Assembly: GCA_964594635.1 (NCBI GenBank)
Contig: CAZQMV010000005.1
Location: 1-64,000 of the forward strand
Length of the DNA: 64,000 nt
Direction: 5' to 3'
Source of the DNA: Berkiella sp964594635
Lineage (GTDB): Bacteria > Pseudomonadota > Gammaproteobacteria > Berkiellales > Berkiellaceae
Position numbers and translations under genes: made by a program. The notes under the pieces are model-generated. The model was not told the DNA's origin, ran no database searches, and saw only the letters and a list, made by a program, of their open reading frames with translations. Below, piece after piece: positions 25,581 to 35,222 of the stretch (the first letter of the stretch is position 1; each line of letters opens with the position of its first letter).

Positions 25581-27525
25581 TCCTGAGATGCTACTTCGCC
25601 AATATAAAAGCGAAAATAAGCAACGGGGGAAACTAAAAATATTTTTTGGCGCATGTGCAGGCGCAGGCAAAACGTATGCCATGCTTTTGAATGCTCATGA
25701 AAAAATGAAAGAAAATCAAACCATTATCGCAGGTGTTATTGAAACCCATGGTCGAAGTGAAACCGCAAAGTTACTCGAAGGAATTAAGCGCCTACCATTA
25801 AAGGAAATCCAATACCAAGGGATCACACTTAAAGAGTTTGATATTGACAATGCTCTACTTGAAAAACCAGATATTTTATTAATCGATGAGCTTGCGCATA
25901 CAAACGCCATTGGCTCAAGACACCCCAAACGCTGGCAAGACGTTGAAGAAATCATAAATCATGGCATTGATGTTTACACTACTTTAAATGTTCAGCATCT
26001 TGAGAGTTTAAATGATACTGTCACCAATATCACAGGGATCCGTGTAAAAGAAACCGTACCTGATTCCATTTTTGATAATGCCGATGAAATTATTTTAATC
26101 GATCTTCCTTCTGAAGTGATATTAGAAAGGCTAGCTGAAGGCAAAGTCTATTTAGGGGAATTTGCTAAACAACGTGCTGCTCAGAACTTTTTTAAAATTG
26201 AAAACCTCATCGCGCTACGTGAGATTGCCTTAAGGCGTACCGCTGAAAGGGTTGATGCACTGCGTGACGTATACCAAAAATATAAAGATAAGCGTCAGTT
26301 AATTGCTGAAAGAATATTAGTATGCATCAATGCCAAATCCATCTCAACCAAAATGATCCGCACTGCCAAGCAGCAAGCAACTCGCTTGAAATGTTCTTGG
26401 GCAGTTCTGTATGTTGAAAACGCTGATTACTTCAAATTAAATGATGAAGAGAAAACAAATATTGAAAAAACGCTTCGTCTTGCCGAGCAGTTAGGGGCAA
26501 AAACGATTACCCTCCAAGAAGCCGATGTGACTAATGCAATTCTAAAATATGCCAGGGAAAATAGTTTCACCCGAATCATTTTAACCAAGTCAAAAATCTC
26601 AAAAATTAAAACAAAATTATTTGGCAATTTGATTTATGACATCATTGACAAGAGCGAAGATATCGATGTTTACATTATTAATGAAGATTCAGAGCGCATC
26701 AAACCACTAAAATCCAAATCGTTTAGTTATACTCCATGGTGGTCGTATTTTAGTGCACTGTTTATTATCTTTGGCTGTACGCTGGTTGGCTTATCCTTAA
26801 AAGAATGGCTTAATCCTGAAAATGTGGTTATGCTATTTTTGGCGGGTATTGTTTTTGTTGCTGCAACAAGTGAACGGATTGCGGCAATGGTTGCCTCTGT
26901 ATTGAGCGTCTTTTTGTATAAATTCTTTTTTACAAAGCCATACTATAGCATTGGCACGTACCATCCTCGCGATGTTGTAACTTTAGGTGTTTTATTGCTA
27001 ACGGCATTAGTCATTAGTTCATTAACATCACAATTGCGCATCCAAAATTTGCTTGCTCGCAAACGTGAGAAATTTACTGCTGATCTTTATGCGCTAAGCC
27101 ATAAATTAATTCAAGCAACCGGCAAAAGCAAAATTGCCAAAGTGGTGTCACAGCACATTGGAGACGCTTTTGAAAGTGCAGTAACCGTATGGATGCCCGA
27201 TCATTTTGGCCACCTGCAATTAACTTCTCATCCTAACGTCAAACCTGATCTCAAAGAGCAAAGTGCGGCACAATGGGCATTTGGACATAATGAACATGCA
27301 GGACTTGGCACCAACACCATGCCAAGCGCAAGAGGCTGTTATCTGCCTTTAACCAGTGGCAATGGCGTCATTGGCGTTCTTGGGATTATTCCTGCTGATC
27401 CGAAAAAGCATTTTTCAAGTGATGAGCTGATGATGTTAGAAGCGCTCGCAATCCAAACGGCCTCAGCATTAGAGCGGTCAGTTCAAGCGGAACAGGCTAG
27501 TGCCCCTAAAATCAAAACTTGGTAA
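25561..27525 (+). CDS. kdpD: KdpD sensor lacking the histidine kinase domain
   Basis: A 654-residue protein with the KdpD N-terminal domain (Walker A GACAGAGKTYAM near residue 32; DELAHTNAIGSRHPKRWQDV), a universal-stress-like domain (about 250-370), four membrane helices of DUF4118 (about 395-500) and a GAF-like domain (about 520-640). It ends EQASAPKIKTW. E. coli KdpD is about 895 residues and continues into the H-box and ATP-binding kinase domains; both are absent. The next gene is on the other strand immediately after, and no kdpE is present. It may sense without phosphorylating, or regulate by protein contact. Confidence 0.9.
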   Translation: MESKRPDPEMLLRQYKSENKQRGKLKIFFGACAGAGKTYAMLLNAHEKMKENQTIIAGVIETHGRSETAKLLEGIKRLPLKEIQYQGITLKEFDIDNALLEKPDILLIDELAHTNAIGSRHPKRWQDVEEIINHGIDVYTTLNVQHLESLNDTVTNITGIRVKETVPDSIFDNADEIILIDLPSEVILERLAEGKVYLGEFAKQRAAQNFFKIENLIALREIALRRTAERVDALRDVYQKYKDKRQLIAERILVCINAKSISTKMIRTAKQQATRLKCSWAVLYVENADYFKLNDEEKTNIEKTLRLAEQLGAKTITLQEADVTNAILKYARENSFTRIILTKSKISKIKTKLFGNLIYDIIDKSEDIDVYIINEDSERIKPLKSKSFSYTPWWSYFSALFIIFGCTLVGLSLKEWLNPENVVMLFLAGIVFVAATSERIAAMVASVLSVFLYKFFFTKPYYSIGTYHPRDVVTLGVLLLTALVISSLTSQLRIQNLLARKREKFTADLYALSHKLIQATGKSKIAKVVSQHIGDAFESAVTVWMPDHFGHLQLTSHPNVKPDLKEQSAAQWAFGHNEHAGLGTNTMPSARGCYLPLTSGNGVIGVLGIIPADPKKHFSSDELMMLEALAIQTASALERSVQAEQASAPKIKTW

Positions 27526-27546
27526 GGCCGACTTTCGATGCCGGCC
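27526..27546. terminator. Hairpin between convergent kdpD and symporter genes
   Basis: GGCCG at 27526-27530 pairs with CGGCC at 27542-27546 in the 30-base space between two converging genes. There is no T-run, so it is only a candidate bidirectional stop or a remnant of a repeat. The following CCCCTACGC recurs at 50574. Confidence 0.35.
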
Positions 27547-27555
27547 CCTACGCTG

Positions 27556-28767
27556 TTATTCTATGGCAACCTGTGGTTCAACCACGGTAACTTCGCGGTG
27601 TTTTTGATTCACTGCTAATGTGACGCAAGAGTCTGACCAAATGTTTATCGCACTTTCTAGCATGTCTAAGAGCGCATAGAACGGCAAAATAATACCCATC
27701 AAGGTTAGTGGCAAATTCATGGTGGTTATTAACGCACTCGCAATAAAGAAGCACCCCATCGGCACACCGGCATTCCCAATGGCTGCGACCGTCGCAATTA
27801 AAATCCAGGTAATTTTTTCCATCATGGTAAATTGTAAACCATGACTTTGCGCAACAAACATAACTGTAATAAGGATAAATGCGGCACATGCATTCATGTT
27901 AATGCTAGTGCATAGTGGAAAACTAAAACGTGCAACTTTGGCATCAACCCCTAAACCGCGCTCTGCGCAGTCGATTGCTGTTGGCAGGGCTGCACTTGAG
28001 GATTTGGAAAAAAATGCAAATGATAATGCCGGTAGCATTTTTATAAAGGCTTGTTTAGCCGATATACCATGCCATCTTAAAAATATCGGAAGCACAATCA
28101 GTGCTTGGATCAGATTCGCTGCTAAAATAGCACCTAAATACCAAACTAACTGTGTCATTTCTTGGGTTTTATTCAGCTCTAACACGAAAGCCGTCATAAA
28201 ACCCCATACTGCAATTGGCATGAAGCTCACAATCCATCGCGTGATTTGCATCATGATGAGAAATAGGCTTTGTAATAATTGATGAAGGGGTTGACGTTGC
28301 TCTTTGGGTAATTTGGCAATACCAAATCCTAATAATAATGAGAGCAACAAAATGCTAACGACATTACCCTCTAGAAAAGGCTCAATTAAATTACTCGGTA
28401 TGACTTTTATCAACTCTTTAAGGTAATCAACCTGACCTGGGGCTGTTGCAACAATGTCGCTCACTTGCATCACAGGTTGCATAAAGGTATACATCAACAA
28501 TGCAATGGTCGCCGCAATGGTCGTGGTCAAAACGGTATAAGTCACAATCCGTTTGCCCATTTGCGAGAGTGAATTCTCACCAACAGAAGATATCGTTGCT
28601 AGCAACGAAAGGCTGATCATCGGGAGGCTTATCAATTTGAGCAGCCTTACAAAAACCTCTGATACTAAATCAGCACACTTTAAAATCAATGGCTGTTGCC
28701 ACATTCCCGCTACAATTGCCAATAAGATCGCTAATAAGATGTGCCAGTAGCCACGTCGATTTAACAT
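27556..28767 (-). CDS. Dicarboxylate/amino acid:cation symporter (DAACS family)
   Basis: A 403-residue transporter of the GltP/SstT/DctA fold. It has about eight membrane helices plus the two re-entrant hairpins. The serine-rich HP1 reads FSKSSSAALPTAIDCAERG, and the helix-7 motif reads LCTSINMNACAAFILI in place of the usual NMDGT. It should import a dicarboxylate or amino acid with Na+ or H+. The altered helix-7 motif warns against naming the substrate. Single gene with its promoter in the region after 28767. Confidence 0.85.
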   Translation of the reverse strand: MLNRRGYWHILLAILLAIVAGMWQQPLILKCADLVSEVFVRLLKLISLPMISLSLLATISSVGENSLSQMGKRIVTYTVLTTTIAATIALLMYTFMQPVMQVSDIVATAPGQVDYLKELIKVIPSNLIEPFLEGNVVSILLLSLLLGFGIAKLPKEQRQPLHQLLQSLFLIMMQITRWIVSFMPIAVWGFMTAFVLELNKTQEMTQLVWYLGAILAANLIQALIVLPIFLRWHGISAKQAFIKMLPALSFAFFSKSSSAALPTAIDCAERGLGVDAKVARFSFPLCTSINMNACAAFILITVMFVAQSHGLQFTMMEKITWILIATVAAIGNAGVPMGCFFIASALITTMNLPLTLMGIILPFYALLDMLESAINIWSDSCVTLAVNQKHREVTVVEPQVAIE

Positions 28768-29279
28768 TTTAAGTTCTCGCTTGGGTTAAGATTGTCGGCT
28801 TTATTATTAAATAATGATAGAAGTTATACGTCAATCGATGATTGACAACAGGAGGGGTGGGCAAGACAAGAAACGTTGAACATACACTTAAGCAACCTTT
28901 ATGGTTAGTCATGAAAGTAAAACACAATCTTTTAGAGCGGTCAAGGCAAGGGTGGATTGCTTAGTTTACTATCATATAACTTGAAATTCAGTATCAGACA
29001 TTAATAAGTGAACGAAAGATTGTTTGAGCGCCTTTTAAGGCGCGAGTTTTCTGTAGTGAAACGTTTAATGTCTGATACTGAATTTCAGACAAAAGGTTAT
29101 TTAAGAGACCTCAAATATTTGACAGAGTATACTTAATCTTCTATAACTCATTATATGAAACATCGTATTTGCCCATCTTCTCTTTTCACGACCACGACGG
29201 CGCCTTCGCGCCAATAATCCCCCGTTCCTACAATTTGTGCTCATTTTTTAATTACTCACCCAGTTTAAGGTGCTGTTAT
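28768..29279. other. 512-bp non-coding region between divergent symporter genes
   Basis: No convincing gene was found in any frame. The region should hold the divergent promoters of the two symporters. Its main content is the perfect inverted repeat at 28982-29087. An in-frame extension of the rightward symporter back to 29169 is not supported by a ribosome-binding site or by family length. Confidence 0.6.
28982..29087. repeat. 106-bp element with perfect 23-bp terminal inverted repeats
   Basis: The arm TGAAATTCAGTATCAGACAT (continuing TAA) at 28982-29004 is exactly complementary to 29065-29087. Between the arms there is a second hairpin, GCGCCTT/AAGGCGC, at 29028-29043. The element has no coding capacity. 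It could be a miniature inverted-repeat element or a structured transcript. Confidence 0.85.
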
Positions 29280-30419
29280 ATGTTTCATAAAATGCCTTTC
29301 GTTTTGCTCGCTGTTATTTTAAGCATTATAATGCTTTCGCCTGTTATGCCCGAAAGTCTGCAAGCATTTTTATATGCCATCAGTTTATCCATTAAATCGA
29401 TACTCTTATTTGTGCTACCCATCGTTATTTTTAGTTTATTATTTAAGACTGCTGTAGAGCTTGCTCACCAAGCCACTAAATTGATATTGCTGATTCTCAT
29501 TGCCGTTTGCTTTTCCAATTTTTTGTCGACTTTTATCAGTCATTATGTAGGCGTTAGTCTTTATCATTTAGATCTTAAATTATCCTTACCCTCCAGCATG
29601 GATGAGTTAAGCCCGTTATGGCAGTTTGCGCTACCAACCTGGATCCCCAATGACAAAGCCATGTTTGGCGGAATGATTGCAGGCATTCTCATGTCATTTA
29701 TAAGGCCGAATTTGGCAAGCAAAATAGGAGATGTTCTCTCTTATTATGTCAATAAAGCGTTGCACTACTTTACCTATATCATCCCCTTTTTTGTAGCAGG
29801 TTTTGTGGTAAAACTTGAATATGATGGTCTGATTGGTTCCATTATTCAACAATATGCCATTATTTTATGTATCATTGTTATTGCTCAATTTAGCTATATC
29901 GCCTTGATCTATTTTCTGGCTAATAATCTTAAAGTAAAACAATGCTTGATTGCCTTAAGAAATATGTTGCCAGCAACAATCGCTGGTTTTAGTACAATGT
30001 CGAGCGCCTCAGCAATGCCTTTGACCATTTTAGCGACTCAAAAAAATGCCAAACAAGGAGATTTTGCACGTTCGATTATTCCTACCACTGTTAACATTCA
30101 TCTGATTGGAGATTGCTTTGCCATACCCATTTTAGCTTATGCGATTTTAAAGAGTTTTGGTGCTCCCGAACCTTTATTCATGCAATACCTTATTTTTGCA
30201 GGTTATTTTGTTCTCGCCAAATTCTCTGTTGCAGCGGTTCCTGGCGGTGGCATTATTGTTATGTTGCCCATTCTTGAAAGCTATTTAGGCTTTAATTCAC
30301 CGATGCTCTCTCTTATCACAGCACTTTACCTGTTATTTGATCCGTTCATTACTGCTGCAAATGTCTTAGGAAATGGGGGTTTTGCGTTGTTCCTGGATAA
30401 ATACCGATCCCGAGCGTAA
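29280..30419 (+). CDS. Second dicarboxylate/cation symporter family protein
   Basis: From the ATG at 29280, with AGGTG seven bases upstream, this is a 379-residue transporter. It has the HP1-type segment GFSTMSSASAMPLTILATQK and a helix-7 segment VNIHLIGDCFAIPI instead of NMDGT. HP2 appears as AAVPGGGIIVMLPILESYLG. It belongs to the DAACS superfamily but is far from the neighbour at 27556. An upstream in-frame start at 29169 would add 37 non-conserved residues. The substrate is unknown. Confidence 0.8.
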   Translation: MFHKMPFVLLAVILSIIMLSPVMPESLQAFLYAISLSIKSILLFVLPIVIFSLLFKTAVELAHQATKLILLILIAVCFSNFLSTFISHYVGVSLYHLDLKLSLPSSMDELSPLWQFALPTWIPNDKAMFGGMIAGILMSFIRPNLASKIGDVLSYYVNKALHYFTYIIPFFVAGFVVKLEYDGLIGSIIQQYAIILCIIVIAQFSYIALIYFLANNLKVKQCLIALRNMLPATIAGFSTMSSASAMPLTILATQKNAKQGDFARSIIPTTVNIHLIGDCFAIPILAYAILKSFGAPEPLFMQYLIFAGYFVLAKFSVAAVPGGGIIVMLPILESYLGFNSPMLSLITALYLLFDPFITAANVLGNGGFALFLDKYRSRA

Positions 30420-30432
30420 TAGTTAAACTGCC

Positions 30433-30470
30433 GCTGCCACATATTAACTAAACTTGATATATGTGGCAGC
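30433..30470 (+). terminator. Stem-loop after the symporter gene
   Basis: GCTGCCACATAT at 30433-30444 pairs perfectly with ATATGTGGCAGC at 30459-30470, 14 bases after the symporter stop. It lacks a strong T-run, so it may stabilise the 3' end more than terminate. Confidence 0.5.
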
Positions 30471-30502
30471 CTAACATTTGTTGTATATTCACAGCAGTCG
30501 AT

Positions 30503-30591
30503 TTTTAGGTTAGGCGCCAAGTTCTCGAACAATAGGAGTGTACTTCAGTACATGACTGTTGTGAGATGGACGAAGGCAACAACACCTAAAA
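30503..30591. repeat. Possible palindromic intergenic element before the ABC exporter gene
   Basis: TTTTAGGT at 30503-30510 and ACCTAAAA at 30584-30591 are inverted copies enclosing a small hairpin, TGTACT/AGTACA, at 30539-30552. It sits immediately upstream of the exporter gene and may be its leader or a dispersed repeat. No second copy is in the window. Confidence 0.35.
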
Positions 30592-30612
30592 TTCGAATGC
30601 GAAGAATATTAT

Positions 30613-32397
30613 ATGCAAGATTTGACTAATATATCTGTTAGCAGCTTCATTATGAAGGCAGCGAAGCCTTTTAAATGGCTAATTGGTGGTCAAATTTTTG
30701 TTGCCATCGTTTGGGCCATTGATATCAGTTTACGTCCCTATCTGATCAAAATTATCTTAGATATTATTGCTAAATCTGACCGCTCACACGTTGTGCATGA
30801 TCTTTGGCTACCTTCTGGGCTCTATTTATTAGTCTCCATTATTGTTGTGATCGTTTTTGCTTATTATGACTGGATAGCTATTAGGCTTTTCCCTGGCATC
30901 AAAAAATATATCGGTATGATTTTGATGGATCGCATGATGGATCATTCGCATCAAATGTATCAAAACCAATTCACGGGGGGGTTAAGCAATAAGATTAATG
31001 ATGTAATGAATGGTGTGGCAAATATTGTCCGATTATTTATTGATAAATTCTTTAGCCAAACCTTAGCACTTTTCATTGCTGTCTATACTGTGTGGACCGT
31101 TGATATTAAATTTGCTTTTGGGCTCTTAATTTGGGTTATCTTCTTTTTATGTGTTTCCTTAGGTTCAGCACCAAGAACACGCAAATTATCTGATAAAGCA
31201 GCCACTGCACGAACACATTTAATGGGCCACATTGTCGATATCTTTTCTAATATGATGAGCGTGCGTTTGTTTAGTGCTAAAAATGCAGAACATGCTCATT
31301 TAGATCACATTATGAATAACTATGTTAAAGCTGAACAAAAAAATGATACCTTCTTTATGAAGATCCATGCTTTCCAAGGGGTTTCATTTGTGCTCTTTCA
31401 AGCGATTTGTCTTTGGTGGCTGATTATGGGTATCAAAGATAATACGATGAATGCAGGTGACTTTGCTTTAATTCTCTCCATCAATATTGCCATGGTCGAT
31501 TGCTTGTGGATCATTTCACAAGACGTAAAAGACTTTGCTGAGCACGTCGGAAATGTGACTCAAGGATTAAGAATTGTAACAGCTCCCCTAGAGGTTGCTG
31601 ACAAACCTAATGCGAAGAATATTGTGCTGAGTAAAGGCAAAATTGTCTTTGACAATGTGCGCTTTCATTATAAAGGTACAGATCCATTATTTAAAAATAA
31701 ATCCATCACGATACATGCCGGTGAAAAGGTTGGCTTAGTTGGATTTTCAGGTAGCGGCAAAACCACTTTTGTTAACCTCATTTTACGCTTATTTGATGTG
31801 ACGGGCGGTTCCATTTTCATTGATGGTCAAGATATCCGAGATATTACTCAAAAAAGTTTACGCAAAGCGATTGCAATGATACCGCAAGAACCAACCTTGT
31901 TTAACCGCACCTTAATGGAAAATATCCGTTATGGAAAAATGAATGCCTCTGAAAAAGAAATCCTAGCAGCGGCCCAGAAAGCGCATGCTCATGATTTTAT
32001 CCGTTTGATACCCGAAAAATACCAAGTTGTTGTGGGTGAAAGAGGCGTTAAATTATCAGGAGGGCAACGCCAGCGAATTGCTATTGCAAGAGCCATTCTG
32101 AAAAATTCACCCATTCTCATTTTAGATGAGGCTACCAGTCAACTGGATTCAATGACAGAGACATTGATCCAAGAAAGTCTTTGGTATTTGATGGAAAATA
32201 AAACCTGCTTAGTGATTGCACATCGACTCTCAACCCTTTTACACATGGATCGGATCTTGGTTTTTGATAGAGGTAAAATCGTTCAAGATGGCACACATGA
32301 AGAGCTGATGAACCAAGTTGGGCTTTATAGATCATTGTGGGAAGCTCAAATTGGTGGCTTTTTACCCGATGCAGAGGAAGACGAAGAAACCGAATAG
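30613..32397 (+). CDS. ABC exporter half-transporter (permease plus ATPase)
   Basis: A 594-residue protein with six membrane helices in residues 20-320. Its ATPase has Walker A GFSGSGKTTF near residue 377, LSGGQRQRIAIARAIL near 481 and Walker B ILILDEATSQLD. The N-terminus starts directly with membrane helices; there is no C39 peptidase domain. The coupling region NPKNIVL-type linker and acidic tail DAEEDEETE are unremarkable. By family it exports lipids, drugs or peptides as a homodimer. It lies 94 bases before a HlyD-type efflux operon and may belong with it. Confidence 0.8.
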   Translation: MQDLTNISVSSFIMKAAKPFKWLIGGQIFVAIVWAIDISLRPYLIKIILDIIAKSDRSHVVHDLWLPSGLYLLVSIIVVIVFAYYDWIAIRLFPGIKKYIGMILMDRMMDHSHQMYQNQFTGGLSNKINDVMNGVANIVRLFIDKFFSQTLALFIAVYTVWTVDIKFAFGLLIWVIFFLCVSLGSAPRTRKLSDKAATARTHLMGHIVDIFSNMMSVRLFSAKNAEHAHLDHIMNNYVKAEQKNDTFFMKIHAFQGVSFVLFQAICLWWLIMGIKDNTMNAGDFALILSINIAMVDCLWIISQDVKDFAEHVGNVTQGLRIVTAPLEVADKPNAKNIVLSKGKIVFDNVRFHYKGTDPLFKNKSITIHAGEKVGLVGFSGSGKTTFVNLILRLFDVTGGSIFIDGQDIRDITQKSLRKAIAMIPQEPTLFNRTLMENIRYGKMNASEKEILAAAQKAHAHDFIRLIPEKYQVVVGERGVKLSGGQRQRIAIARAILKNSPILILDEATSQLDSMTETLIQESLWYLMENKTCLVIAHRLSTLLHMDRILVFDRGKIVQDGTHEELMNQVGLYRSLWEAQIGGFLPDAEEDEETE

Positions 32398-32491
32398 TAT
32401 CAAGCTCGAAGCAATTCTGAGGAATATAACTAAATAAGCACCTATTATTAAAGGAGAAAGAACTCGCTGGGATCGCTAGGAAACAAGGACT

Positions 32492-33529
32492 GTGCGCAAA
32501 TATAGTATTGTAATTGGTATCAGTCTTATCGCAGTCGCTGCTGCAGCAGGTTATCTTTATTACAATCAACAAGATCATTACCCTAAAAATGAAATTCATC
32601 TCCAAGGTAACGTTGACATCAGAGATGTCGATTTGGGATTTCGTGTTAAGGGACGCCTTGAGACTATGTTGCATGATGAAGGAGATTGGATTAAAAAAGG
32701 AGACAAACTCGCGACCCTTGATCCAAAACCTTTTGACGTTGAAGTCGAAAATCAAAATGCACAAGTTGCGCAAGCCTTAGCCAATCTTCAAAAACTCAAA
32801 ACCGGAAATCGACCACAAGAGATCCAACAAGCCTTAGCTTTAGTAAGAGAAAAAGAAGCGGCATATACCAACGCAAAACGCAGTTTAGAGCGCCAAGCTG
32901 ATCTGGTCAAAAGAAATCTTGCTTCAAAACAAACCTATGATGACGCTTTAACACAAAGCAAAGAAACCGAAGCGCAATTAAATACCGCTAAGGAAGCTTT
33001 GGCTTTAGCAAATGAGGGCTTTCGAATTGAGGATATTGCTGCTGGCTTAGCACAATTAGATGCCGCCAAAGCACGCTTATCGACCGCCATGATTAATCTG
33101 CAAGACACTGAGCTCATTGCTCCCTCAGATGGCATCATATTAACGCGCATTCGTGAACCAGGATCCATTATTGAAGAAGGCAATCCTGTTTTCACACTTT
33201 CATTAATCAACCCAATACAAGTCAGAGCCTATATTCGTGAAACTGATTTAGGGCGGGTTAAACCAGGTGACAAAGTACTCATCTATACCGACTCCAATCC
33301 CAGTAAACCGTTAACAGGTCAAGTGGGTTTTATTTCACCGCAAGCTGAATTTACACCCAAAAATATTGAGACTAAAGACTTGCGAACCGATCTTGTTTAC
33401 CGAATTCGAGTTATTGTTGATGACAAGGATGGTGTCTTAAGGCAAGGAATGCCTGTTGATATTGTGATTAACATTCGTGAGCAAACATTGCAAAACACAC
33501 AGAAGAACACCAATGTCATCCACAATTGA
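32492..33529 (+). CDS. HlyD/YhiI-type membrane fusion protein
   Basis: A 345-residue periplasmic adaptor. It has an N-terminal membrane anchor (IVIGISLIAVAAAAGYLYY), a first lipoyl half NVDIRDVDLGFRVKGRLETM, a coiled coil from about 85 to 190, a second lipoyl half APSDGIILTRIREPGSIIEE and a beta-barrel (VRAYIRETDLGRVKPGDKV). The start is GTG with AGGA upstream. It overlaps the following ATPase gene by 17 bases. It should link the inner-membrane pump to an outer-membrane channel such as TolC, which is not in the window. Confidence 0.9.
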   Translation: MRKYSIVIGISLIAVAAAAGYLYYNQQDHYPKNEIHLQGNVDIRDVDLGFRVKGRLETMLHDEGDWIKKGDKLATLDPKPFDVEVENQNAQVAQALANLQKLKTGNRPQEIQQALALVREKEAAYTNAKRSLERQADLVKRNLASKQTYDDALTQSKETEAQLNTAKEALALANEGFRIEDIAAGLAQLDAAKARLSTAMINLQDTELIAPSDGIILTRIREPGSIIEEGNPVFTLSLINPIQVRAYIRETDLGRVKPGDKVLIYTDSNPSKPLTGQVGFISPQAEFTPKNIETKDLRTDLVYRIRVIVDDKDGVLRQGMPVDIVINIREQTLQNTQKNTNVIHN

Positions 33530-35222
33530 GCTAATCAATGTATCTAAGACATTTAAGAGCAGCCAAACTGCATTAGAGAATATTAGCGTTTCAATTAATA
33601 AAGGCGAAATAACAGGTTTAGTGGGACCAGATGCCGCTGGCAAAACAACGTTATTAAGAATGATCGCTGGGTTAATGTTTCCTACATCTGGAACAATCAA
33701 AGTCTGCGGTATACAAACGTCCCTTGCAACCAATGCTATCCAACATATTCTGGGATACATGCCACAGAAATTTGGCCTTTATGAAGATCTCACTGTGCTT
33801 GAAAATATGCAGTTACATGCCAGCTTGCGCAGTATTCCTGTAAAAGAACGTGCTGCTATTTTTAAAAAAATGCTTCACTTTACTCAGCTCTCCCGCTTTA
33901 CTGAACGCCTAGCAGGTAAACTCTCTGGCGGAATGAAACAAAAATTAGGACTTTCCTGTGCATTACTTGGTCATCCCAAAGTGCTCTTATTAGATGAACC
34001 CAGTGTGGGTGTTGATCCTATTTCACGCCGCGAACTCTGGCAAATGGTACAAGAGTTGATGAAAGAAGGAATGACAGTGATCTGGGCAACTTCTTATCTT
34101 GATGAAGCAGAACAGTGCCAAAACGTTATTTTACTCAATAATGGACGATTGCTTTTTCATGGAGAGCCCAATACTCTCACTAAAGAGGTGAAAGGACGTA
34201 CTTTTTTAATTTCTGAAACAACTCATCGTCGTGAATTTTTTCTTTCGTTAATCAAGCAACCACAAGTGATTGATGCTATTGTACAAGGCGATAAGCTCCG
34301 TGTGTTATTAGCTAAAGATTCGACCTTACACATTGAACAAACGCTGATCCCCACTGAGCCTCGCTTTGAAGACGCTTTCATCGATATTTTAAAGGGAAAA
34401 TATACTCGAGAATCTCCCCTGGCTAATAGAATTATCACTAAATCTGAAAGTAATGTCGCTCCCATTGTCGCCGAAAAGTTAACTAAGAAGTTTGGTGATT
34501 TCACTGCTGCACAAAATATTTCATTTACCATTAATCGGGGTGAGGTTTTTGGTCTCTTAGGCCCAAATGGAGCGGGCAAATCAACGACCTTTAAAATGTT
34601 GTGTGGCCTTTTACAACCTACCAGCGGTCAAGCGCTCGTTTCTGGCCATGATTTGAAAATAGCCAGCAGCAAAGCACGCTCTAAAATTGGTTATATGGCA
34701 CAAAAGTTTTCGCTATATGGTAATTTAAGTGTTAAGCAAAATCTGCAATTTTTTTCGGGTGCCTATGGTTTACAGCCACGACATCAAAAACGACAAATCA
34801 ATGAAATGATACAGATGTTTGATTTAAAATCGCTACTCAATACCAACACTGAAGAATTGCCTTTTGGTTACAAGCAGCGCCTTGCCCTCGCATGTGCTCT
34901 GATGCACGAACCCGATGTGCTATTTTTGGATGAACCTACCTCTGGCGTTGATCCACTAACACGTCGTGAATTCTGGGTTCATATCAATGCCATGGTTGAA
35001 AAAGGTGTCACTATTATGGTGACGACCCACTTTATGGATGAAGCCGAATATTGTGACCGCATTGCACTCATCTATCGCGGCACTAGCATTGCAAGCGACA
35101 CCCCCGATAATTTAAAAAAGAGCATCGCAACAACAGCCTCCCCTAATCCTTCATTGGAAGATGCATTTATTGAAATCATCAATCGATTTGAAAAATCAAC
35201 GCAGGATGTAACAACGACATGA
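33513..35222 (+). CDS. Tandem-ATPase ABC transporter subunit (YhiH/RbbA-like)
   Basis: The ATG at 33513 gives 569 residues with two ATPase domains. The first has GPDAAGKTTLLRMIAGL near residue 38 and LSGGMKQKLGLSCALLG. The second has GPNGAGKSTTFKMLCGL near residue 350 and LFLDEPTSGVDPLTRREFW, but its signature reads LPFGYKQ instead of LSGGQ, as in other YhiH-type proteins. An in-frame start at 33477 lies deeper inside the adaptor gene and is less likely. It energises the two permeases that follow. Stop and next start overlap by four bases. Confidence 0.88.
   Translation: MSSTIELINVSKTFKSSQTALENISVSINKGEITGLVGPDAAGKTTLLRMIAGLMFPTSGTIKVCGIQTSLATNAIQHILGYMPQKFGLYEDLTVLENMQLHASLRSIPVKERAAIFKKMLHFTQLSRFTERLAGKLSGGMKQKLGLSCALLGHPKVLLLDEPSVGVDPISRRELWQMVQELMKEGMTVIWATSYLDEAEQCQNVILLNNGRLLFHGEPNTLTKEVKGRTFLISETTHRREFFLSLIKQPQVIDAIVQGDKLRVLLAKDSTLHIEQTLIPTEPRFEDAFIDILKGKYTRESPLANRIITKSESNVAPIVAEKLTKKFGDFTAAQNISFTINRGEVFGLLGPNGAGKSTTFKMLCGLLQPTSGQALVSGHDLKIASSKARSKIGYMAQKFSLYGNLSVKQNLQFFSGAYGLQPRHQKRQINEMIQMFDLKSLLNTNTEELPFGYKQRLALACALMHEPDVLFLDEPTSGVDPLTRREFWVHINAMVEKGVTIMVTTHFMDEAEYCDRIALIYRGTSIASDTPDNLKKSIATTASPNPSLEDAFIEIINRFEKSTQDVTTT

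Noticed and set aside
25561..27555. KdpD frameshift hiding a kinase domain
   Set aside because: Only 30 bases separate the stop from the convergent gene, so no kinase-coding sequence is present in any frame.
29169..29279. 37-residue N-terminal extension of the second symporter
   Set aside because: It is polar, unlike any DAACS N-terminus, and the ATG at 29280 has an AGGTG site.
30613..32397. Peptidase-containing bacteriocin exporter
   Set aside because: The N-terminus enters membrane helices directly; there is no 150-residue C39 domain with its Cys and His motifs.
32132..32773. A 213-residue minus-strand gene
   Set aside because: It overlaps the end of the ABC exporter and the start of the adaptor, both well supported on the other strand.
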